64,000 bases of DNA from Leptospira weilii serovar Ranarum str. ICFT (GTDB taxonomy: Bacteria; Spirochaetota; Leptospiria; Leptospirales; Leptospiraceae): positions 1 through 64,000 of the forward strand of contig NZ_AOHC02000012.1 of the NCBI RefSeq assembly GCF_000332415.1, in the 5' to 3' direction. Positions 53,670 through 64,000 of the stretch are shown here, one piece after another (position 1 is the first letter of the stretch; the number at the start of each line of letters is the position of its first letter). Position numbers and translations under genes: made by a program. The notes beneath the pieces were generated by a model. The model saw only the letters and a program-made list of their open reading frames with translations. It was not told the DNA's origin and did not search any database.

Positions 53670-56156
53670 ATGAAACAAGAACCAGTCAGTTATCTTTTCC
53701 GTTTTTTCGTCATTCATTTCCGAGATCAGGTTCTTCGGAGAATTGTAAACTCCGAAAATCCGCTGAAACAACTCGTCAAACTCTGCGCGGCTCTGTTGTT
53801 TCTAAACGGATTTTTATTCGTGTTTTCCATTAAGGATTTATGGAGAGTTCCCGAATCCAACCAGTACGAAAAACCTTCCGTACTTTACGGACTGAACGAC
53901 AAAAACGAGTACGAACCGATCGCGGAGTTCTACCGTTTTTCCCGCGTCGTATTGAACATCAAAGAACTTCCTCCCGAAGCGGACGGAAAACAAAACAAAC
54001 TCATCCGCAGTTTTGTTTCCACCGAGGACAATCAATTTTATTCTCATTGGGGACTGGATCTACGCGGAATATTCCGGGCCTTTATGGTCAACCTTCTCGC
54101 GGGAAGAATCAAGGAAGGGGCCTCGACGATCACACAACAGGTCGCCCGTTTAAAGTTTTTAAACACGGAACGATCGTTTTTAAGAAAGGCGAGAGAAGCC
54201 TGGCTCGCACTTTTATTGGAAGCGGTCTTCGACAAAGACACTTTGATGGAAATTTATCTGAACGAAATCCCCCTCGGACACGGAACGATCGGAGTCGGAG
54301 CCGCGGCGAGATTTTATTTTAGAAAGGACGTAAAGGATTTAACCTGGGGAGAATCGGCCTTACTCGCAAGCCTCACCACGAGGCCCACGGAATTTTCGCC
54401 CTTGGTCAATCCCAATTCTTCCAGCGCGAAGGTGCGGGTCGTATTCAAGAAGTTCGTGGAAAACGGAATCCTGGACGTCGAAACCGCGGAAAAAGAATAC
54501 GAAAGTTTTTCTGAATATTATATAACTCTAAACCGTTCGCCGAACGATTCCGCGTTCGGAGACAGGCTCAACCGTTTTCCTTACTTTACGGAATACGTGC
54601 GTAAAAACCTGACGCGTTACATTCCCAAAACGACACTTTACAGCGGCGGTCTCAAGATCTATTCCACTTTGAACATACAACACCAGACTCAGGCGGAAAA
54701 GGCTTTGTATGCCGGATTAAAAAATCAAACGGCCCAATCCAACCAAAGAACGTTTACAAAGATAGACGCCTTCGACGACGCCTACGGAGATATCTACGAT
54801 CTATTGTCGATGTTAAACGAAATCCCGGATTTTAAGTTCAAAATTTCCAGATCCGCACGAACGTTCAACCGCGCTTGGCAGGAGGATCTACGGGACGAAC
54901 TTAGCGCGCTCAATCTTTTGAGCGGAACGGAAACACTGGGAGAAGCGATCGATTGGAGTTATAGAAGTCAACAAACCGAGGACTTTCTTCTACCCGTGGA
55001 AGGAGCCTTGATTTCGATACGTCCGGATACGGGATATATCACGGCCATGGTGGGAGGTTCGGGTTTTCGATCGGACAACCAGCAGATCCGAGCCTTCCAA
55101 GCGTATCGCCAACCGGGCTCCGCGTTCAAACCTCTCGTGTATGCGGCCGCGATGGAATACTACAATCAACATCCCGATCCAAAGAAAAACGTCACAGCCG
55201 CTACGCTCTTCTCCGATTCTCCTCTTCAATACGTATTAGAAGACGGTGATGAATGGAATCCTTCCAATTACACGGGAGAATATTCAGGATTTATAAAGCT
55301 TCGGGAAGCGCTCGAACTTTCCAGAAACAGCGTAGCGGTCCGCGTCCTCGAACATACGGGGATCAGCAATCTCATGCCGAACCTCGAAAAAATTCTACAG
55401 ATCGAAAACAGATCCATTCCCAGAAACTATTCCATCTCTTTGGGAACCTTCGAAGTTTCTCCGTACGAATTGGCCCGCGCTTACGCGGTGATCGCGTCCG
55501 GAGGAAAACAAGTGTTTCCGTTAAGCGTACTTTACGTCGAAGACGGTTCCGGAAATACGATCCGGGATTTTCGGGACGAAGCGAGTAAACAGGAGAGGAA
55601 ACAAATTCTTTCCCCGGAGATTTGTTTTATTCTCACGTCGATGATGGAGGACGTGATCAAAAAAGGAACCGGAACCGGCGCGACCTCTTACGGACTCAGC
55701 CGTCCCGCCGCGGGAAAAACCGGAACGACAAATAACTTTCGAGACGCGTGGTTTGCCGGTTATTCCTCCGAACTTGTGAGTGTGGTTTGGCTCGGATATG
55801 ATACCGGAACTCTTTCTATGGGTAAGGGAATGTCCGGAGGTGTGGTTGCAGCTCCGATCTGGGGAAGGTTTATGTCCAATGCGCTTTCTCGGGAAAAATC
55901 GAAACCCTTTCACTTCGGAGAAACGGGGGTCATTCGAAAACAAATCTGTTCCATCTCCGGGAAACTTCCGGGTTCACACTGCAATCAAACCGAAGAAGAA
56001 TATTTTACCAAGGAAACCGTTCCCAAAGAAATTTGCGACGATCATCGCGGCGCGGGTTTTATACAGGAACCCGATCCGCAACCCACCCACACAACTCAAG
56101 TGAAAAAGAAGCAGAAAACCAATATTTTCCAGGGTGACGATGATTTGATTCGGTAA
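53670..56156 (+). CDS. class A penicillin-binding protein (glycosyltransferase/transpeptidase)
   Basis: An 828-residue bifunctional murein synthase. One membrane anchor lies at about 36-53. The GT51 domain has the catalytic Glu119 (FVSTEDNQFYSHWG), GASTITQQVARL and EIYLNEIPLGHGTIGVGAAA. The transpeptidase domain has S484-x-x-K487 (PGSAFKPLVYAAA), an SRNS motif as SxN, and KTGTT (AAGKTGTTNNFRDAWFAGY). All catalytic motifs are intact. The C-terminal tail has CSISGKLPGSHC and a Lys-rich end. It polymerises and cross-links peptidoglycan in the periplasm. It belongs to a cell-envelope cluster with bactofilin and M23 peptidase genes. Confidence 0.92.
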   Translation: MKQEPVSYLFRFFVIHFRDQVLRRIVNSENPLKQLVKLCAALLFLNGFLFVFSIKDLWRVPESNQYEKPSVLYGLNDKNEYEPIAEFYRFSRVVLNIKELPPEADGKQNKLIRSFVSTEDNQFYSHWGLDLRGIFRAFMVNLLAGRIKEGASTITQQVARLKFLNTERSFLRKAREAWLALLLEAVFDKDTLMEIYLNEIPLGHGTIGVGAAARFYFRKDVKDLTWGESALLASLTTRPTEFSPLVNPNSSSAKVRVVFKKFVENGILDVETAEKEYESFSEYYITLNRSPNDSAFGDRLNRFPYFTEYVRKNLTRYIPKTTLYSGGLKIYSTLNIQHQTQAEKALYAGLKNQTAQSNQRTFTKIDAFDDAYGDIYDLLSMLNEIPDFKFKISRSARTFNRAWQEDLRDELSALNLLSGTETLGEAIDWSYRSQQTEDFLLPVEGALISIRPDTGYITAMVGGSGFRSDNQQIRAFQAYRQPGSAFKPLVYAAAMEYYNQHPDPKKNVTAATLFSDSPLQYVLEDGDEWNPSNYTGEYSGFIKLREALELSRNSVAVRVLEHTGISNLMPNLEKILQIENRSIPRNYSISLGTFEVSPYELARAYAVIASGGKQVFPLSVLYVEDGSGNTIRDFRDEASKQERKQILSPEICFILTSMMEDVIKKGTGTGATSYGLSRPAAGKTGTTNNFRDAWFAGYSSELVSVVWLGYDTGTLSMGKGMSGGVVAAPIWGRFMSNALSREKSKPFHFGETGVIRKQICSISGKLPGSHCNQTEEEYFTKETVPKEICDDHRGAGFIQEPDPQPTHTTQVKKKQKTNIFQGDDDLIR

Positions 56157-56229
56157 TTCCGAACAAAAATACTTGTCGTTTTGGGATTGAGTACACAAAT
56201 AGATTTACCGCCTATCCCGATCCAGGGAT

Positions 56230-56668
<439 letters not shown>

Positions 56669-56719
56669 GTCCTTTTCTTTCTATAGGAAAGGCCGCTTGG
56701 CGGCCGATATTTTCCCTGT

Positions 56720-57838
<1,119 letters not shown>

Positions 57839-57891
57839 GTTAAAGTAGAAATTGATTTCAATCTTGGAACGATCGCAGAATATCTTCTAAA

Positions 57892-58956
57892 ATGAAAACC
57901 GTATCCGTATCTCTTACGCTCTTGCTCTTCGCATTCTATTGCAAAACATCCTCCATCGAAGAACTTCTCGATCAGAGATTGATCAAAACCTACGATCAAA
58001 CCGAAACACTCAATTTATACTACGCGACGATCAGAGCCCAAAACCCAAACGCGGAAAACGGATGTAACGATTCCTATTTTTTAACGACAGCCGGTCGAGA
58101 ACTGAAAACCGGATATTGTATCGTAAACGTTCCCGCAAATCGCGAGGTGGGGGCGCTTCCGTCGGGGCTGGGAAGCCGGGAAAATTTCTTTCAGTTTTTA
58201 GGACACAAACCTTTTGAAACCCGCGAGAACATGATCGAAGATCTCAAAAAGGATCCGTTCGACGAAGTACTCGTGTTCGTACACGGATTCAACGTAAAAT
58301 TCGAAGAAGCGATTCTGAGAGCGGGTCAAATCCGGTACGACCTCAAATTTCCGGGCAAAGTGGTGGTTTTTACTTGGCCCGCGGGAAGCGAGGCCGGACT
58401 GATCGATCGGATATTACTCAGGGGAACGTATGAAAAAAATCTTTCCTCGGCCAGATCATCCCGAAAAGAATTTAAGAATTTTCTAATGTTTTTGCAAAAT
58501 GCCGGAAAAAAGGTCCATCTGATCGTTCATTCGATGGGACATCAGGTGGCCGTACGCGCGTTAGACGAAATTGGAAAAGAAACGGACAAACCCTTGATTA
58601 GTGAGTTGATTCTCACCGCTCCGGACTTTGATTCCGGCGAATTCAGACTTTTCTCGGATTCTCTTTCCAAGGTCGCCAAAAGAACGACCCTCTATTGTTC
58701 TCCCGGAGACAGCGCTCTCCAGGCTTCCTCGTCCGTAAACCAAGGAGAACGACTCGGGACCTGTACTCGGATTCCGGGTTTCGACGTGATCAACGTGAAC
58801 CCGGTCGATTCTTCCCTGATTTCCTTGGGACACGGATATTATTCTTCCAGACCTCTTTTAACGGATATCTATCAAATCCTCCTCGGGGTTAAAGCGGAAA
58901 AAAGACTTTTTATCCGGAAATCTTTCGGAAGCGAAAATTATGTTCTGAGAAATTAA
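57892..58956 (+). CDS. DUF900-type alpha/beta hydrolase lipoprotein
   Basis: A 354-residue protein with lipobox LFAFYC (Cys17) and a DUF900 alpha/beta hydrolase domain. It has EVLVFVHGFNVKFEEAILRAGQ at the oxyanion strand, VVVFTWPAGSE, and the nucleophile elbow VHLIVHSMGHQVAVRAL (H-S-M-G). The acidic residue is probably in LTAPDFDSGEF, and the His in SLGHGYYSS. The domain is often found in periplasmic or surface lipases and esterases of unknown substrate. The N-terminal part (GCNDSYFLTTAGRE) is typical of the family. It stands alone after the M23 gene. Confidence 0.83.
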   Translation: MKTVSVSLTLLLFAFYCKTSSIEELLDQRLIKTYDQTETLNLYYATIRAQNPNAENGCNDSYFLTTAGRELKTGYCIVNVPANREVGALPSGLGSRENFFQFLGHKPFETRENMIEDLKKDPFDEVLVFVHGFNVKFEEAILRAGQIRYDLKFPGKVVVFTWPAGSEAGLIDRILLRGTYEKNLSSARSSRKEFKNFLMFLQNAGKKVHLIVHSMGHQVAVRALDEIGKETDKPLISELILTAPDFDSGEFRLFSDSLSKVAKRTTLYCSPGDSALQASSSVNQGERLGTCTRIPGFDVINVNPVDSSLISLGHGYYSSRPLLTDIYQILLGVKAEKRLFIRKSFGSENYVLRN

Positions 58957-59306
58957 AAGGGGTGATACGTTGAGTTACTCCGAAAATCTATATTCAACTT
59001 CCCTTAACTATCCGAAAATATTCATACGTATACTCCTTGATGTATAAAATCTTCCGCCGCGAAAAGAATGATAAAAATAAAATAAATTCTTAGAAATCCG
59101 GATTGGATTCTCCTCTAAAAAGTGTCTAATTTAAGAGTTATAACAAGATTTAAAAGTTTCCGCCGATTTTTTGTATTTCATTCAAAACTTGGAAACAATT
59201 CGGAAGGGCCGATGAAATCTCCGAAAAGATCGAACATAATATTGCCGTGACTTTTTATACATTTTGACAAATATCTTGTTGAATTCGAAGTTATTTTTAG
59301 TAACTA
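58957..59306. other. intergenic region, probable promoter for the REC-kinase gene
   Basis: An A/T-rich region without a gene. A TTGACA occurs at 59264-59269, but I cannot pair it with a good -10 element. Confidence 0.4.
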
Positions 59307-60689
59307 ATGGATATGCTTCATAAACCTAAAATATTGGTGGTCGAGGATGAGATCATTGTCGCCGTCAATCTAGGCCAAAAGCTGAAAAAATTAGGTTATG
59401 AACTCGTAGGAATCACATCCTCCGGAGAAGAGGCGATCCAAAAAGCGGAAGAGAATCATCCCGACCTCGTCCTCATGGACATAAACATAGAAGGGAATCT
59501 GGATGGAATCGAAACCGCCGAAGTCCTTCGAAACCGTTTTCACACGCCGGTGATTTATCTCACGGCCTACGCGGATGAAAGTACTTTAGACAGAGCTAAA
59601 AAAACCGAGCCCCTCGGATATATCGTAAAACCGTTCGAGTCGGATCAACTCCGCTCTTCGATCGAAGTAGCTCTTTATAAAAACGAAATCGAACAAAGAT
59701 CCAAACAAACGGAAGAAAAATTGAAAGGCGCCTTGGATCAACTCGGCGCGGGAATTGTAACCACGGATGAAAACGGGCTTCTACTTTTTATGAACTCGGC
59801 TGCTGAAAAACTAATCGGTTGCAAGTATGAGGATCAGATGGGAAAACCGATTCGGGAAATTCTATTTTTCAAACACGGAGCCGGGGATGAGGTCGGAAAC
59901 ATAGTCGAAGAAGTCCTCAAATCCGGAGTTCCCAAGGAAAATGGAAATTTACTCTTAGTTTCGAAAAACGGAAGCGGTCAAGAAATTCAACTCCAGAGTT
60001 CTCCGATTTTAGGAGCGGACGAAAAGCTGACCGGGACTTTCAATATTCTCAGAACCAAAGAACAACATTCTTCCGCGGCTGAAAAAGATACCTACCTCAA
60101 AGAAATTCATCATAAAATCAAAAACAATCTCACGATCATTTCCTCCATCTTCAGTCTTAGATCCGGTCAATCCAATGGAGAATCGAACGACCTCCTTCGG
60201 GAAAGCCAGAATCGTCTGCGCGCGGTCGCGCTCCTTCACGAAATTCTTTATGAAAGCAAGGATCTTTCCTCGATCAGCTTTGAACTCTATGTGAAAAAAC
60301 TTACGGATGCCCTTTTCCAAATTTATCAAGTGGATCGGGAAAAGATTCGGTTGGAGTTGAATATCCAAGAGGCGAAAGTGAAAGCCGAAATCGGAATGAA
60401 TCTGGCTCTGATCATCAACGAACTCATTACGAATTCTTTAAAACACGGGTTGGCCGATTCGGAATCCGGTTTGATTCGAGTTCATTTTACGAGAGAAAAC
60501 GATATGCTAACCCTTGAGGTTTCGGATAGCGGAAGGGGGCTTCCCGAAGAATCGATTCGAAAGAGGAATCCCAGCTCCCTCGGTCTATCCCTCGTGGAAT
60601 CTCTTGCCAGACAAATCGGTGGGAAAGTCCATTTACTCAATCAAGAAGGCGCCTGCGTTCAACTGCGTTTTCCGGTTTCCTCTCTCTAG
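59307..60689 (+). CDS. hybrid response regulator/PAS/HisKA_2 histidine kinase
   Basis: A 460-residue cytoplasmic protein with three parts. A receiver domain (1-125) has ILVVEDEIIVAV, the phospho-acceptor Asp in LVLMDINIEG and Lys in YIVKPFES. A PAS domain follows (about 140-250, IVTTDENGLLLFMNSAAEKLIG). The kinase is of the HisKA_2 type (KEIHHKIKNNLTIISSIFSLRS) with a HATPase domain (IINELITNSLKHGL, LEVSDSGRGLPEE, LGLSLVESLARQIGG). No transmembrane segment is present. It is probably an internal node in a phosphorelay, receiving phosphate from one kinase and controlling its own activity. Single gene. Confidence 0.9.
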   Translation: MDMLHKPKILVVEDEIIVAVNLGQKLKKLGYELVGITSSGEEAIQKAEENHPDLVLMDINIEGNLDGIETAEVLRNRFHTPVIYLTAYADESTLDRAKKTEPLGYIVKPFESDQLRSSIEVALYKNEIEQRSKQTEEKLKGALDQLGAGIVTTDENGLLLFMNSAAEKLIGCKYEDQMGKPIREILFFKHGAGDEVGNIVEEVLKSGVPKENGNLLLVSKNGSGQEIQLQSSPILGADEKLTGTFNILRTKEQHSSAAEKDTYLKEIHHKIKNNLTIISSIFSLRSGQSNGESNDLLRESQNRLRAVALLHEILYESKDLSSISFELYVKKLTDALFQIYQVDREKIRLELNIQEAKVKAEIGMNLALIINELITNSLKHGLADSESGLIRVHFTRENDMLTLEVSDSGRGLPEESIRKRNPSSLGLSLVESLARQIGGKVHLLNQEGACVQLRFPVSSL

Positions 60690-60900
60690 GAACTCCTAGA
60701 TTCCTGCGAATCGATTTTGCAAATCTTTACTTTTTAAAGTGGAGCTGGCGTGGAACTATCCACTCATTCCAGTCACTTGAAACGTGGGAACTCCCGCGTT
60801 TTTTCCCACTCAATCACAAACCCTTTCCCTTTCAAAACCCGAATTCCTGAACAACGATCTCCTAAAAACGGGAAAAAAGGAGTTCTATTGCGAACTTTTC
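60690..60900. repeat. intergenic region with dispersed GTGGGAACTCC element
   Basis: CAGTCACTTGAAACGTGGGA ACTCCCGCG starts at about 60770 and matches the inverse of the repeats at 6131 and 6358. A further copy lies at about 60970. Frames here reading REFPHF-type peptides come from these repeats. Confidence 0.6.
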
Positions 60901-61083
60901 TCAATTTGGTTTGTGCAAAACCAAAGATGTGATTCCAACTTCCCAGTGCATTCGGTATTTTTCCGGAAAAGTGTGGGAACTCCCTCGTTTTCCCGGTACT
61001 ACAGAGGAATCCACCTCCCCTAAAAGCCTCTTCCATTCTTCCTTTGTATGCTGATGGCGAATTTTTTCCCAACTGATGATCAT
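60901..61083 (-). CDS. small protein behind a Fur/PerR-like box, probably truncated
   Basis: A 60-residue frame with ATG at 61083 and a strong GGGGAG site 6 bases upstream. The first 25 residues (MIISWEKIRHQHTKEEWKRLL) look like ordinary protein. The middle part (GKRGSSHTFPEK) is read from a dispersed GTGGGAACTCC element, so the original gene was probably longer and cut by a repeat. A palindromic operator lies 18 bases upstream of the start. I cannot name a family. Confidence 0.4.
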   Translation of the reverse strand: MIISWEKIRHQHTKEEWKRLLGEVDSSVVPGKRGSSHTFPEKYRMHWEVGITSLVLHKPN

Positions 61084-61101
61084 GACAAACTCCCCATAAA
61101 G

Positions 61102-61124
61102 ATTATGAGAATCATTCTCATAAT
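61102..61124. promoter_or_regulatory. Fur/PerR-type operator
   Basis: A perfect palindrome centred on C61113: TGAGAATCATTCTCA (a 7-1-7 box) extended by ATTA/TAAT on both sides. It fits the Fur-family consensus TGATAATnATTATCA with two symmetric changes. It lies just upstream of the ribosome site of the minus-strand small gene, and 74 bases before the + strand crotonase gene. Confidence 0.7.
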
Positions 61125-61197
61125 TAAAAACTTGTCTACCATTCCTTTGGATCAGGAATGACTTGTAAGAATTTTTTTCCTTCCCAGACTGACCGGG

Positions 61198-62025
<828 letters not shown>

Positions 62026-62032
62026 TCCGGCA

Positions 62033-62212
62033 TTACGCGTAAAGGTCCAGGATTTTTCTTTGTCCTTCTTCCTTTAAATTCCGGACGCCCGCTTCCACGG
62101 CGAGGTTCAACATTTTTCGATTCAGATCGTTTTGCGCCTGAAAGATTTCTTTAGGTAGATTGGCTACCCTTTCCAAAAGTAAACTCTGGTTCGTATTTCC
62201 GTTGATATTCAT
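62033..62212 (-). CDS. small conserved-looking protein, 59 residues
   Basis: A short helical protein (NQSLLLERVANLPKEIFQAQNDLNRKMLNLAVEAGVRNL). The start at 62212 is preferred because a GAGGGA site lies 4 bases upstream of the ATG; other ATGs are at 62224 and 62341. The NRKMLNLAVEAGV part faintly recalls YjfB-type putative motility proteins, but the match is too weak to name. It is convergent with the crotonase gene and divergent from the TPR gene. Confidence 0.5.
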   Translation of the reverse strand: MNINGNTNQSLLLERVANLPKEIFQAQNDLNRKMLNLAVEAGVRNLKEEGQRKILDLYA

Positions 62213-62278
62213 AAATTCCCTCATCCGAGAATTTTGGGTTTTTCTTTCTTTTTCTCCCGATTCTATTCTCGGATGATA

Positions 62279-62312
<34 letters not shown>

Positions 62313-62325
62313 TCCTGTCTAAACC

Positions 62326-63174
<849 letters not shown>

Positions 63175-63371
63175 TTTTCCCTTAAGGAACACGGAATTCG
63201 CGTTAAGAAACGTTATCCGAAATTGATAGACGTCAAGAGTCTATGTCTCCGATTAAATTACTTAAGCGCCATCGTGGATTGAATTTCAATGGATAGTTTT
63301 TTCAGAAAGTACTGTTACCTTTTTAAACTATGTAATAGTATAAACTCCGATATAAAGAATGGAGATAGTGT

Positions 63372-64000
63372 ATGGGAACCCCGAAAAAAACAAAGGCGAC
63401 ACTTCTTGTAAGTAGTTGTTTCCTACCATTTTTTCTTTTAAATTGTATACCCGGTAAACGATCGTCGTACAATGATTTACTGACGTTACTGCTCCTAATT
63501 TCAAATGCCATACATATCGATTCCGCAAATCCCGATTCTACGAATGGGGCTTCTGCAAACGCAGATTCTAAAAATGTCGGTCCTACAATTATCGATTCTA
63601 CAAACGTCGGTTCTACAAATCCTGATTCTGCAAACGCAGGCCCTGCGATTATCGATTCCACAAACGCAGATTCTAAAAATGTCGGTCCTGCAATTATCGA
63701 TTCCACAAACGCAGATTCTAAAAATGTCGGTCCTGCAAATATCGATTCTACAAACATCGGTTCTGCAAATATCACTCCTGCAAGTGCAACAACTTCCGTA
63801 AATGTCGGTCCTGCAAATGTAGAAATTAAAATTCTAAGTCACAACGTCTTCCTGCTACCGAAAGGACTTCCGGGTTGGGGGGATTGGGCGCAAAACGAAA
63901 GAGCGGAGCAAATCGCAAGTTCGGATCATATAAAGAACCAAGACTTAATCGTGTTTGAAGAGGTTTTTGATACGAACGCCGGAAAAATTCTCTTGGACAA
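63372..64000 (+). CDS. second sphingomyelinase-like (Sph) paralogue, 5' part
   Basis: The frame starts at ATG 63372 after AATGGAGATAGTGT and runs off the right edge. A signal segment ends LLNC (Cys24), and a low-complexity stalk of pentapeptide type follows ([15 protein letters not shown]; about 50-145). Then the Sph domain begins: [35 protein letters not shown]. Unlike the 48.1 kb paralogue, it keeps the metal-binding Glu motif ([16 protein letters not shown]). The upstream ribosome-site region is similar in both genes, which points to duplication. Whether the remaining active-site residues are kept cannot be seen. Confidence 0.85.
   Translation, partial: MGTPKKTKATLLVSSCFLPFFLLNCIPGKRSSYNDLLTLLLLISNAIHIDSANPDSTNGASANADSKNVGPTIIDSTNVGSTNPDSANAGPAIIDSTNADSKNVGPAIIDSTNADSKNVGPANIDSTNIGSANITPASATTSVNVGPANVEIKILSHNVFLLPKGLPGWGDWAQNERAEQIASSDHIKNQDLIVFEEVFDTNAGKILLD

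Noticed and set aside
60773..61072. 99-residue minus-strand frame with REFPHF repeats
   Set aside because: The repeated peptide comes from dispersed GTGGGAACTCC elements; the start lacks a ribosome site.

Overview
The window is a chromosomal segment of a pathogenic Leptospira species. The case rests on family content: a Leptospira-type DUF1564 protein, two sphingomyelinase/hemolysin (Sph) paralogues of the kind found in pathogenic leptospires, many spirochete-style lipoproteins with relaxed lipoboxes, a helix-shape bactofilin next to an M23 peptidase, IS110-, IS5- and IS4-type transposase genes, and many mosaic intergenic repeats. Most genes have moderate GC. The cas6-cas3-cas8-cas7-cas5 block is visibly much richer in A/T, which suggests horizontal transfer.

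Left part (1-13.9 kb). A truncated IS110 transposase is followed by a small DMT/SMR transporter, an alpha/beta hydrolase, a DUF2946-like/TonB-receptor/Cys-rich lipoprotein set, a DUF1564 gene among duplicated intergenic repeats, and a YdcF-like protein. Next comes a tightly coupled cytochrome c maturation operon (ccmE-ccmF-ccmH-like-zinc ribbon-lipoprotein), then a zinc alcohol dehydrogenase and a hotdog thioesterase.

Accessory island (13.9-28.7 kb). Remains of a metal-efflux system (a TolC-like piece fused to a CzcA-like piece) are split by an intact-looking IS5-type element with a TTA target duplication. Then comes a type I CRISPR-Cas locus of the MYXAN/I-B kind: cas6, cas3, cas8 (Cmx8-like, with a probable hidden cas11 start), cas7, cas5, a broken PIN-toxin/antitoxin pair with a lone degenerate CRISPR repeat, a cas4-cas1 fusion, a MITE-like element, cas2, a leader and a 15-repeat array. 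The array decays into 153-bp tandem units and stops at a truncated IS4 transposase. An 82-bp repeat lies on both sides of the locus in the same orientation.

Middle part (28.7-48.1 kb). This holds a glutathione S-transferase, a membrane histidine kinase, and a four-gene operon (acyl-CoA dehydrogenase, APH-type kinase, DUF6285, histidine-phosphatase fold). The first three genes match the architecture of the Pseudomonas lvaCAB 4-hydroxyacyl-CoA module. A 31-bp VNTR, a cyclic-nucleotide-binding protein with an acyltransferase, a beta-propeller lipoprotein, tRNA-Ile and tRNA-Ala, a flavoprotein/polyferredoxin fusion, a cluster of tiny lipoproteins, an enoyl-CoA hydratase, thiM and an M48 peptidase follow.

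Right part (48.1-64 kb). A SphH-like lipoprotein has about 38 Ser-rich pentapeptide repeats and a substituted active site. Then come ispD and lysA (overlapping), a zinc-dependent phospholipase C-like protein, a class A PBP, bactofilin, a LysM/M23 peptidase, a DUF900 lipoprotein, a response-regulator/histidine kinase hybrid, a second crotonase, a TPR protein, and the 5' part of a second Sph paralogue that keeps the metal-binding Glu motif.

All functional calls come from reading motifs and overall family resemblance. No database search was run.
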